Assembly: GCA_910588025.1 (NCBI GenBank)
Contig: CAJUQG010000001.1
Location: 97,725-143,361 of the forward strand
Reading direction: 5' to 3'
DNA length: 45,637 nt
Origin: an uncultured Bacilli bacterium
Lineage (GTDB): Bacteria; Bacillota_I; Bacilli_A; RF39; UBA660
In this document: one piece after another, positions 37,639-45,471 of the stretch
Layout: each line of letters begins with the position of its first letter
How positions within the stretch are numbered: position 1 is the stretch's first letter
Made by a program: the position numbers and the translations under genes
The notes under the pieces: generated by a model
Told to the model about the DNA's origin: nothing
Databases searched by the model: none
The model's input: only the letters and a program-made list of their open reading frames with translations

Positions 37639-38684
37639 ATTCATAAACACAACAAGTTAACTTAAAAACTTAGTAAATAAATAACTTTCTATAATAAAAT
37701 TTTATAAATTACAAAAATTTATTTCAAATAAAGCTTATTATAGTATTAAAATCGCGAAAACTATCACCACCATTCGAATTACCGTGCGCAGCACCAAAAG
37801 CAAACACACCAGCATCTGTACCAACATAAAAATCATAACCACGACTAAACCAAGGATTACCTTGATTGACAAACCAAAAAATATATTGAAAAATCTATGA
37901 ATAAAATCAAATAATTTAATCATTAATTATGACTTGAACAATTCATAGTAAGTAGCGCGAAAACTACCCCAAGGTCTCGAAAGTCCATAATCGCTAGCAT
38001 AAGCAAACACCGAAGCACCTATACCAAAATAAAATTCATGACCACGGATGAACCAAGGATTACCTTGATTGACAAACCAAAAAACATATTGAAAAATCTA
38101 TGAATAAAATCAAATAATTTAATCATTAATTATGACTTGAACAATTCATAGTAAGTAGCGCGAAAACTACCCCAAGGTAGCGTATGACCGTAAACAGTAT
38201 CAAAAGCAAACACACCAGCAGAAAAACCTACATCATTCGCTCCACCACGACTAAACCAAGGGTAAGCACAATGGACAAACCATTTAAATAGCTTCTATAT
38301 CATTCAACATAATATAATCCTTAGATTATAAATTGTTACAACAAAAATATAGTAAACATGCGAAAACTATCACCTATAACAGCATTTCCATACCAACACC
38401 CAAAACCAAACGTAGAAGCACCTGTACCATAAGCTGAACGTAATCCACGCATGAACCAAGGACTAACAGAATCGACAAACTAAAGAATCGATTAGAAATC
38501 TATGAATAAAATCAAATAATTTAATCATTAATTATGACTTGAACAATTCATAGTAAGTAGCGCGAAAACTATCCGAAGATACTTTAGTACCAAAATGATT
38601 ACCAAAGCTAAACACACCAGTAAATGCACCAAAAGGAAAGGCCATACTACGACGAAACCAAGGATAATTAGAAAAGACAAACCA
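37639..38684 (-). repeat. Array block 5: cassettes C37-C41, 203-bp period with shared spacers
   Basis: Cores: C37 37754-37876, C38 37957-38079, C39 38160-38282, C40 38360-38482 (starts TAG), C41 38562-38684. The spacers preceding C38, C39 and C41 are almost identical (stem CTATGAAT / ATTCATAG) while the cores belong to different sequence families. C37 matches the TR 3' half except at adenines. C39 shares its first codons (H-C-A-Y after WFV) with the expressed VR at 45506. Confidence 0.9.
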
Positions 38685-41356
38685 GTTTAAGAAAATGCAA
38701 TAAGAAAAAAAGACAGAAACAGAACATTTAAGAAACATAATATAAGTCAATAAGACTATTTAGAACTATAATTTATCTCAAAAAATATTATCATACTAAC
38801 AAATAAAACACTATTCACATGATTAAAACGAAAATAACTGAGTGACTAAGGTAAAATAAACAAAAATTCTATGTACTTTCATATTTCTGTCAATAATAAC
38901 TTATTTATATGTTATTAATACATAGTAAATGCGCGAAAACTAACATATTCCCATAAAAGACCATCTGTTTGATCAAACTCAAATACACCAGACTTTATTC
39001 CATGAAATGAGCTTCCACCACGTAAGAAACAAGGATTCAAATGAGAGACAAACTATATAAAAAAGAAAAAATTTAATAAAATATATCATTTTTCTTTCTA
39101 TGACATTTATTTTTTAAATTCAACAAAATTTCTTAAATATTTTAAATCATAGTAAATAGCGCGAAAACTACCAGAATAACCAACTTGGCCACTTCCTCCA
39201 ACAATAGCAAACACACCGGACTCCGCACCATCTATAATAACACCACTACGCATAAACCAAGGTGAAATTAAATGGACAAACCAAAAACTTATAATTTTAT
39301 CTATGAATAGATATCAAATAATGAATCATTATTTATAATTTTATTAATTCATAGTATGACACGCGAAAACTAATATAATTCAAGGGAAATCCACTATCAC
39401 GACCTCGCGCAAACACACCAGTGCCTATACCATGTTTGAAATGTGAACCACGGTCGAACCAAGGATTGCTATGATGGACAAACCAAAAACTTATATTTCA
39501 TCTATGAATAAAATCATATAAATTATCAATTTATTCAAGATTATATTTTTCATAGTGTATACAGCGAAAACTACCCCAAGAGCGCGTAAGACCATAATCG
39601 CAACCAAAAGCAAACATACTTGTACCTAAACCAAAATGAAACTCATGATCACGAATAAACCAAGGATGTAAAGAATAGACAAATCACCTTTCAATAAAAA
39701 GACCTTCATAGAAATTCAAAAGAAAAATCTATATCTAAAATATTATAATTCTAAGATTAATTTTTATTTTATAAAGATATAGTAAATATCGCGAAAACTA
39801 TCACTAAGACCTACATAGCCACTATCATGATTAATAGCAAACACACCACTAACTTGACCTAAACCATATGCACCACTTCGATCGAACCAAGGGCTAACAG
39901 AATCGACAAACCCTTGTATAATTTCTATGAATAATTCAATATATTATTTTATTATAAAGATTTTTTTATTCATAGTAAATAACGCGAAAACTATTTTGAG
40001 AAGAAAAAAAGCCAAAGGTAGGATTAAAAGCAAACACTGCTGCAATACACCCTGCACTTATTCCAGCACCACGTAAAAACCAAGGCTGAATAGGAAAGAC
40101 AAACCGTAGCTTAATACCCATTAAGATTTATTTATTCAGTAAAAAACAAATCTATGATTTTTTGTTTCTTTTTTTCAAACCATTTAAATCATAGTAAGTA
40201 GCGCGAAAACAACCATCTTGATATCCATAACCAGAACCATGATCAAAAGCAAATATGCCAGCACCTTTTCCTACAATAAAATGATACCCATGCATGAACC
40301 AAGGATGAATCAAACTGACAAACCTATAATTTAATAAATATTAGTTATTCTATGACATTATCTTCTAAGTCATCTCAACTTTTTAAAGTTTTTTTAAGTC
40401 ATAGTATGACTCGCGAAAACTAATCCATGTTCCTAAACGACCACGCTCAATCGCAAATGCAAACACACCAGAAGCTCTACCAACGTTATAGGTTCCACCA
40501 CGATCAAACCAAGGAGCTACTGGAGAGACAAACCAAACAAAATAAGACCCAAAAATAATTCTAATATCTTAGAATTCTATAAAGCAAAAAAGCAATATTA
40601 TTATAATCTTTTTTTATCTTAGTATATGACAAGACGCGAAAACTAACATTAGCATGAAAACTACCATACGTATTATCAAATGCAAACACACCAGACTCCA
40701 TACCATGGTCGAAATACGTACCACGAAAAAAAACAAGGATACCAGTGAGTGACAAACTCATTTAAAATCTCTATTTTCAGACGACAATTACCTATAAATA
40801 ATTCAATCGATTCTTGAAAAAGAGTAGAATTTGCGAAAACTATCACTAACATAAATATCACCATGCCCATGAGCAAAAACAAACACACCAGCACTTGTAC
40901 CATTCGTAAGAATACCACCATGCTCGAACCAAGGAACGCTATGAAGGACAAACCAAAGACTTATCTATCATCTATAATTAATCTTTCAGCATATTTATGA
41001 AAATGTTATAAAAGAAAACTAAAATTATAGTAAACACGCGAAAACTTTCATCTTGATACATATAACCTCCAGCTCTATCAAAAGCAAACACACCAGTACT
41101 AGAACTTTGAATAAAACTAGCACCACGACCGAACCAAGGTGCAATAAGAAAGACAAACCTTACTACCGACCTCTATTTTTATTCAAAAATTATTTTAAAT
41201 AACTTAATTGATTTTTTAAAAATAGTAATAGTCGCGAAAACTACCATTAATACTTATTTGACCATATGCAATTCCAAAAGCAAACGCACCAATATCGGAC
41301 CCAGAAACAAAGCTTGCTCCACGATAAAACCAAGGATAGTAACAATAGACAAACCA
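38685..41356 (-). repeat. Array block 6: cassettes C42-C53
   Basis: Cores: C42 38933-39055 (starts TAG), C43 39161-39283, C44 39363-39485, C45 39564-39686, C46 39791-39913, C47 39984-40106, C48 40203-40325, C49 40413-40535, C50 40636-40759 (frameshifted), C51 40833-40955, C52 41038-41160, C53 41234-41356. The 248-nt spacer before C42 carries the stem CTATGTA / TACATAG plus about 170 nt of featureless AT-rich DNA. C51 and C10 share the opening segment encoding FVLHSVPWF. The stem before C53 is CTATTTTTA / TAAAAATAG. Confidence 0.88.
40636..40759 (-). pseudogene. Frameshifted cassette C50
   Basis: 124 nt instead of 123: an extra A in an A run (T run on the minus strand) at the PWF.RG position splits the reading frame into WFV-like and GVFAF-SFR halves. 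The rest of the cassette is intact. Confidence 0.65.
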
Positions 41357-42439
41357 AAATTCTATAATAAAAAAATAGAATAACTCAAATAAAGTTTTCT
41401 CAGTTTATAATTTATCATAGTAAATACTCGCGAAAACTACGAGAATCTAACGCATGACCTCTCCCTTTATAAAAACCAAACACCGATGTACCTATCCCCT
41501 CAATCAATCCACCACCACGATGTAACCAAGGAGCATATCCATAGACAAACCAAAAAATCCGTCTTAGTCCCAATATTATTTTTATTCTTAAATTTTTTAA
41601 ATAATGAAAGTGTTCATTTCTTACTAATTCCATTATTTATTTTTTTTGTATTTATCCAAAAGGATTGGGACTAAGACTCTATGAATTAAAAATACTTAAT
41701 TCATAGTATATTAAAAAAACTCTGTGAAAAAATCTAAAAAATCATTACGATTCATTTAGGACTAATTATTTCACAGTATAAAACTTGCGAAAACTACCCC
41801 AAGAGCGCACAAGACCACAATCACTACCTAAAGCAAACACACCAGTTTCTATACCATCTGGCCAATGCCCACCACGTAAGAACCAAGAATTATTAGGATT
41901 GACAAACCATATGCTTAATCCTTACCTAAATTTTATTTAATAAAATATATATATCTATGATTTTTGTTTCTTTTTTATTCAAACCTTTTAAATCATAGTA
42001 TGATTCGCGAAAACTAATCCATGTATCTACTGACCCATGAGATCTTGCAAAAGCAAACACCGAAGCACCTGTACCAAGAGGAAGATCGCCACCACGCAGG
42101 AACCAAAGATGAGTATGAGAGACAAACCAGTCGCTAAAACACATACTTATAAGAATTTTTTATTATGCAACTCATAAACTTGCAAGTAAAAGGAAATACC
42201 TCTTATGATTACCAAAAGAAAGCTAAGCCTAAAATCTATGAAAAAAAATCTATAAAATTTGAAAAATTTTTTTAGACCAAAATTTCTATTATCATTTTAA
42301 ATTTCATAGTAAATGCGCGAAAACTACCACTATCCCAAGCATGGGCATACGCAATATCAAAAGCAAACACCGAAGCACCTATATCAATTGTAACAACTCC
42401 ACTACGACGAAACCAAGGAGCACCCGAAAAGACAAACCA
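41357..42439 (-). repeat. Array block 7: cassettes C54-C57 and a coreless hairpin element
   Basis: Cores: C54 41430-41552, C55 41787-41909, C56 42007-42129, C57 42317-42439. Between C54 and C55 two hairpins follow each other without a core: CTATGAATT / AATTCATAG (about 41679-41706), then CTGTGAAA / TTTCACAG before C55. Before them lies a 12-bp inverted repeat CTTAGTCCCAAT / ATTGGGACTAAG. C55 is a clear three-part mosaic of C45-like, C16-like and C25 segments. Confidence 0.88.
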
Positions 42440-42445
42440 AGCACA

Positions 42446-42673
42446 TTATTTAATTAACAAATTTCCTTGATATCTTTGATGATATTCTCGTTTTAACTCT
42501 TGAAGTACTCTCCGATTCTCATATCCACCTTCCAAAATTTGAAAAATAATTCGATCTATGTCATAATCATCAACAATTTTAAAAATTCTTCGTTTTAATT
42601 TACTAATATGTTCTTGATCTAAAATGGTATCAACATCAACAAATAATGTCTCATTTCTGTAATATAAATTCAT
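42446..42673 (-). CDS. Small STAS-like protein next to the DGR
   Basis: 75 residues, MNLYYRNETLFVDVDTILDQ at the N-terminus, then a helix (ISKLKRRIFKIVDDYDIDRIIFQI) and a terminal helix (VLQELKREYHQRYQGNLLIK). The strand-helix-strand start resembles the first half of anti-sigma-factor antagonists (STAS fold, SpoIIAA-like), but the protein is shorter and the phosphorylatable DSSG motif is absent. It lies 62 nt downstream of the reverse transcriptase stop and 7 nt before the first array core on the right, so it could be a DGR cargo or the chromosomal neighbour. Low certainty on the fold. Confidence 0.55.
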   Translation of the reverse strand: MNLYYRNETLFVDVDTILDQEHISKLKRRIFKIVDDYDIDRIIFQILEGGYENRRVLQELKREYHQRYQGNLLIK

Positions 42674-42735
42674 AAAATCACCATCAAAAATGTAACATAA
42701 ATGTCAATTTTTCAAAATATATTCGACAAAATATA

Positions 42736-43776
42736 CTAAAAAATATCTCGAAATTCCATTAAGTCATGATAGCGATTTTGAAGCGTATAACAATTAGCAT
42801 GTTTAATATGCCCCAACCAAGCATTCCAACTTTCTTCAACATCCTTCAAATTTAAACAACCTGCTCGATAATCTTTATTCCACTTACGAATTTTTCTTCG
42901 CATTTTATCCTTGCTACGTTTCCTAATTAAACGATGAGTTTCAAAAACTTTATATCCACAAAAATCTACACCCATACTATTTGGATAGTATCTAGTTTTT
43001 TTATTAAATTGTAAATGTAAACGTTCATTGATAAATTTCTCCATCGTATCTTTTAACTCTTTTGCTTCTTCTTTGGTTTTACATAACAAAATAAAATCAT
43101 CCATATATCTTAAATAATATTTAACTCGTAAAGTTTCTTTCACAAAATGATCTAATTCATTCAAATAAATATTAGCAAAATATTGACTAGTATAATTACC
43201 AATTGGTATGCCAATCAATTCATCACCATCAAATAACAATAATTTTGTAAATTCTAATAATTTTTGATCACGTATATATCGCGATAAGATAGAAAATAAT
43301 ATATTTCGATCAATCGAATAAAAATATTTACTAATATCACATTTTAAAATAAAATAGCTTCCATGATTTCGTTTCATAATTCGCATATATTTTTGAAGAT
43401 AATCAACGGCTTTGTGAGCTCCTCTTTCTTCAATACAAGCAAAACTTTTAGAAATAAATCGTGGCATCATGTAAGGCTTAATAAACTCTTCAACATACCA
43501 CTGATGAACGACGCGATCTATATAAGGTAAAGATTTAATTAATCGCTGTTTTGGTTCATAAACATAAAATTCATGATATTTACCAATTCGATAAGTTCCA
43601 TGTTTTATTTTATGTAATAAATTGGCTATATTACTTTCTAAATCCATTTCAAATTTAATAACATCAGAATGATTTCGTTTACTTTTACTTGCTCGTTGAT
43701 GAGCCTCTATTAATTTTATAAAAGTTAATTTTTCATCAAAAACATTTTTTATTGTTTTAGGCATGATTTCATCCAA
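42736..43776 (-). CDS. rt: DGR reverse transcriptase
   Basis: 346 residues. Error-prone reverse transcriptase of a diversity-generating retroelement; it copies TR RNA with substitutions at adenines and the cDNA replaces the VR. RT blocks: YIDRVVHQW (about 85-93), LKCDISKYFYSID with Asp147, the DGR-type block 4 IPIGNYTSQYFANIYLNELD (193-198 GNYTSQ, where group II intron RTs have SPxxAN-type loops), catalytic YMDD (224-227), and FNKKTRYYPNSMGVDFCGYKVF. A short thumb follows and there is no maturase or endonuclease domain. Start at 43776 has AGGTGG upstream and overlaps avd; Met5 (43764) is an alternative. Confidence 0.95.
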   Translation of the reverse strand: MDEIMPKTIKNVFDEKLTFIKLIEAHQRASKSKRNHSDVIKFEMDLESNIANLLHKIKHGTYRIGKYHEFYVYEPKQRLIKSLPYIDRVVHQWYVEEFIKPYMMPRFISKSFACIEERGAHKAVDYLQKYMRIMKRNHGSYFILKCDISKYFYSIDRNILFSILSRYIRDQKLLEFTKLLLFDGDELIGIPIGNYTSQYFANIYLNELDHFVKETLRVKYYLRYMDDFILLCKTKEEAKELKDTMEKFINERLHLQFNKKTRYYPNSMGVDFCGYKVFETHRLIRKRSKDKMRRKIRKWNKDYRAGCLNLKDVEESWNAWLGHIKHANCYTLQNRYHDLMEFRDIF

Positions 43777-44135
43777 CCACCTAACAAATTTCCCAAGTTA
43801 GCAAGCTTTTTTCCCCAAGCAGCATAATTTTTCGCATTAATATATTTTTTCTTATAAGATACACGAATCATTACCTTAATCATTTTCAAAGTAGTATCCA
43901 AATGATTTAAATTAGAAATCTTTTGTTCTTTACTATACTCTTTAAAAGTATTTAAAACATAACGCATCCCTTCATATGTCGTATTTTTTATTGTACTAGC
44001 TAAAGCAAATCTTTCACACTTAGGATACTTCATTAAAATATTTTCTGTATAATAAATCAATTCAATAAACTGCTTATAAATAATCAAATCTTCTACTGTT
44101 TTATCACTATCTTTTTCTTTTACCCTATGATTCAT
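43749..44135 (-). CDS. avd: DGR accessory variability determinant (Avd)
   Basis: 128 residues, basic, all-helical, predicted four-helix bundle: EDLIIYKQFIELIYYTENIL, CERFALASTIKNTTYEGMRYV, LNHLDTTLKMIKVMIRVSYK, KNYAAWGKKLANLGNLLGGW. The pattern YKQ...L......KYPK.ER..L...I....... and the closing W..........G.W fit the bAvd/four-helix-bundle family (S23-like). Avd forms a pentamer that binds the RT and the TR RNA and is required for mutagenic homing. It overlaps msl by 11 nt and rt by 28 nt: full translational coupling. Confidence 0.92.
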   Translation of the reverse strand: MNHRVKEKDSDKTVEDLIIYKQFIELIYYTENILMKYPKCERFALASTIKNTTYEGMRYVLNTFKEYSKEQKISNLNHLDTTLKMIKVMIRVSYKKKYINAKNYAAWGKKLANLGNLLGGWMKSCLKQ

Positions 44136-44508
44136 AACACATCTCCTGTAATTCTTTTAATTTATTCATTGCTTCGATTGGCGTTAAATTGTCAATTTTT
44201 ACACTTTTTAAGGTATCCATAACTACTCGTTCTCGTTCATTTATATCCTCAGGTAATAATGGATTTTCAATAATATCTATCACCAATCCTTGATTATGAA
44301 ATACCTTTAAATATTCTTCTTTACTTCCTACAGGAAAACCACATTTCATAATATCTTTTGTAAATTTAGTTCTTTTTAAAACCACATAATTATTAATTAA
44401 GTCAGCATCATCTGCCAAAAATATATAAAAATTACCACAATGAAATAAATATAGTTTATTATTATCTTTTGCTTTTAAATCTAAATATTTATTATAAATT
44501 TTACTCAT
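44125..44508 (-). CDS. msl: MutS-like DGR accessory protein (Msl)
   Basis: 127 residues from ATG 44508 (MSKIYNKYLDLKAKD), preceded by the ribosome site AGGAGG. The N-terminal part resembles MutS domain I, the mismatch-recognition domain: YLFHCGNFYIFLADDADLI mirrors the MutS start (F+.GdFYe.f..DA). The C-terminus LTPIEAMNKLKELQEMC matches the extreme C-terminal tail of MutS (LTP.eAl..L.eLK). All MutS connector, clamp and ATPase parts are missing. MutS-like genes are a recognised DGR accessory class; its role is untested. First protein gene of the DGR operon, downstream of the TR and an attenuator-like terminator. Confidence 0.85.
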   Translation of the reverse strand: MSKIYNKYLDLKAKDNNKLYLFHCGNFYIFLADDADLINNYVVLKRTKFTKDIMKCGFPVGSKEEYLKVFHNQGLVIDIIENPLLPEDINERERVVMDTLKSVKIDNLTPIEAMNKLKELQEMCYES

Positions 44509-44517
44509 TTGACCTCC

Positions 44518-44552
44518 TAAAAAAAGCAATACAAAAAAATTGTACTGCTTAA
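44518..44552 (-). terminator. Terminator/attenuator between the TR and msl
   Basis: Minus-strand hairpin AGCAGTACAA / TTGTATTGCT (44525-44534 with 44540-44549, one G-U pair) followed by TTTTTTT, then directly the AGGAGG site of msl. It would end most TR transcripts here, giving abundant TR RNA and little msl-avd-rt mRNA. Confidence 0.75.
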
Positions 44553-44597
44553 AAAATAACGTTTAATTATTGACTTGCTATTTTCATTTATTTATGT

Positions 44598-44631
44598 GTT
44601 TTTTCCGTAGAAAAGGAACTAGATTTCTATG
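44598..44631 (-). repeat. Motif shared by the TR 3' flank and two array spacers
   Basis: Plus-strand text GTTTTTTTCC, four bases, then AAAAGGAACTAGATTTC next to the TR hairpin. Closely similar text occurs at 35759-35791 and 41648-41681 in two unusually long array spacers, each time immediately left of a CTAT-type hairpin arm. Confidence 0.5.
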
Positions 44632-44753
44632 ATAAAACATATAATCTAATATCCTTAAAATATGATATGAATTGAATATGTGTGTAAATATTGTCGAAAA
44701 GAAAACTTTGACAATTACAGCGAATAATATATATCATAGTATAGAAAAACGAC

Positions 44754-44876
44754 GCGAAAACTATCATTACCATTCGAATTACCGTTCGCATTACCAAAAG
44801 CAAACACACCAGCATCTGTACCAACGTAGTTATCGTTACCACGATCGAACCAAGGATTCCAGTGATTGACAAACCA
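44754..44876 (-). repeat. DGR template repeat (TR)
   Basis: 123 nt on the minus strand, reading WFVNHWNPWFDRGNDNYV, then GT.AGVFAFGNANGNSNGND and SFR. Variable positions are AAC/AAT (Asn) codons, the hallmark of a TR, because adenine-directed mutation of AAY reaches the most amino acids. It is followed by GTCGTTTTT; the VR at 45506 shares CGCGTCGT and then diverges, so this short stretch is the initiation-of-homing boundary (IMH/IMH*). It lies upstream of msl-avd-rt and has no start codon in frame. It carries the same kind of flanking inverted repeat as the array cassettes. Confidence 0.88.
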
Positions 44877-45141
44877 TTTCTAACCTAGTCCCCAAATATT
44901 AGTAATAAGGATACAGCCATAACATATCTTATTGATACGCATCCCTAATTCAAATAAGGGTCAGCAAAAACCAACCCTCATTTAAAGTTGGACACTATCA
45001 TCCAACAAACTTACTACATCACTACAGAGCAAAATTTATAGAGACAATTTTTTTTCGAAAACCAATATTAAAAAATTAAATTTCTCTGTAATGATCAAAG
45101 GGATAACGAATAGATACTACTTACCTATCCCTTCTACACTA

Positions 45142-45170
45142 ATTATATTGAATATCAAAAAAAAAGTCAA
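45142..45170 (-). promoter_or_regulatory. Promoter of the TR RNA and DGR operon
   Basis: TTGACT (45165-45170), a 17-nt spacer and TATAAT (45142-45147) on the minus strand, about 260 nt upstream of the TR. No ribosome site or long ORF follows before the TR, consistent with a non-coding transcript. Confidence 0.78.
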
Positions 45171-45365
45171 AGAAAAAACAAATAATTTGTTAAAAATTGT
45201 CATTTCTTGTCATATCTAAGAAATTAACAAAAGAAAAATCATGGTTATTTAGCGATAAATAATATAAAAACTTTATATATTATTCATCCCTAAATTTACA
45301 CGCCCTTTTTTTCCAAGAGAAAAAAGCGCGTACTCTTACTTACCAACCTTCGGTTGGTAACAAAA
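45171..45365. other. AT-rich intergenic DNA with small hairpins, no gene seen
   Basis: It contains a perfect 9-bp hairpin TTACCAACC-TTC-GGTTGGTAA (45340-45360) and an imperfect stem between CGCCC and GCGCG around 45301-45330. These lie between the target gene's terminator and the TR promoter. I see no credible ORF or tRNA. Confidence 0.5.
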
Positions 45366-45403
45366 ACCAAAAAGCTCTTCGCCGAAAAGGGAGCGAAGAG
45401 CTT
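45366..45403 (-). terminator. Terminator of the DGR target gene
   Basis: Minus-strand 11-bp stem AAGCTCTTCGC / GCGAAGAGCTT (45372-45382 with 45393-45403) followed by TTTTTGG-type T-rich sequence. It is the most GC-rich hairpin of the region and isolates target gene transcription from the TR promoter. Confidence 0.85.
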
Positions 45404-45471
45404 ACTACCAAACAAATTATTCTTTTCAATTTAGTTCATACTCCGAAAAGTTTAACTGAATTGCAGGGTAA

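Larger units (their letters stand above)
30081..42439 (-). repeat. Array of 57 promoterless DGR variable-region cassettes
   Basis: 57 cores (C1-C57, counted from the left), read on the minus strand. Each begins TGGTTTGTC and ends AGTTTTCGC; 51 are exactly 123 nt. Translation gives WFV....PWF.RG.....G...GVFAF....G......SFR, the C-terminal lectin/FGE-like variable domain of DGR target proteins; invariant positions form the scaffold and the others vary heavily. Cores are separated by about 70-100 nt of AT-rich DNA carrying an inverted repeat, commonly CTATGA...TCATAG. I see no promoter or ribosome site before most cores; short ORFs covering one or two of them look fortuitous. The first hairpin arm (30081-30088) marks the left edge, and a 75-codon ORF abuts the right edge. 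The template repeat at 44754-44876 has the same layout. A silent library feeding an expressed target gene is the favoured, unproven, role. Confidence 0.9.
44518..45136 (-). ncRNA. Predicted DGR template RNA (leader, TR, spacer)
   Basis: From the promoter at 45142-45170 to the terminator at 44518-44552, about 600 nt without a credible ORF. The roughly 260-nt leader holds several hairpins: AAGGGATA / TATCCCTT (45098-45133), TACAGAG / CTCTGTA (45023-45090) and GTTGGA / TCCAAC (44987-45006). Then comes the TR and a roughly 200-nt 3' spacer with the stem CTATGATA / TATCATAG (44627-44634 with 44732-44739). DGR RNAs need structured sequence beside the TR for Avd-RT priming, so the spacer is the candidate. 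Confidence 0.6.

Noticed and set aside
30144..42439. CRISPR array
   Set aside because: Regularly spaced repeats, but the conserved parts are protein scaffold codons scattered through a 123-nt coding core, spacers are similar to each other rather than unique, and no cas genes are present.
30144..42439. Integron cassette array with attC sites
   Set aside because: Layout is suggestive (cassette plus folded site), but the arms do not show the RYYYAAC/GTTRRRY core sites, cassettes lack complete genes, and no integrase is in the window. Kept only as an analogy for the hairpins.
44877..45135. Known riboswitch class in the TR leader
   Set aside because: Several hairpins are present, but none carries the signature sequences of a riboswitch family I know; described only as a structured DGR RNA leader.
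45340..45360. Transposon end or attachment site
   Set aside because: A perfect 9-bp hairpin with a 3-nt loop, but no partner copy, no target duplication and no transposase nearby; more likely a small structural element or terminator part.
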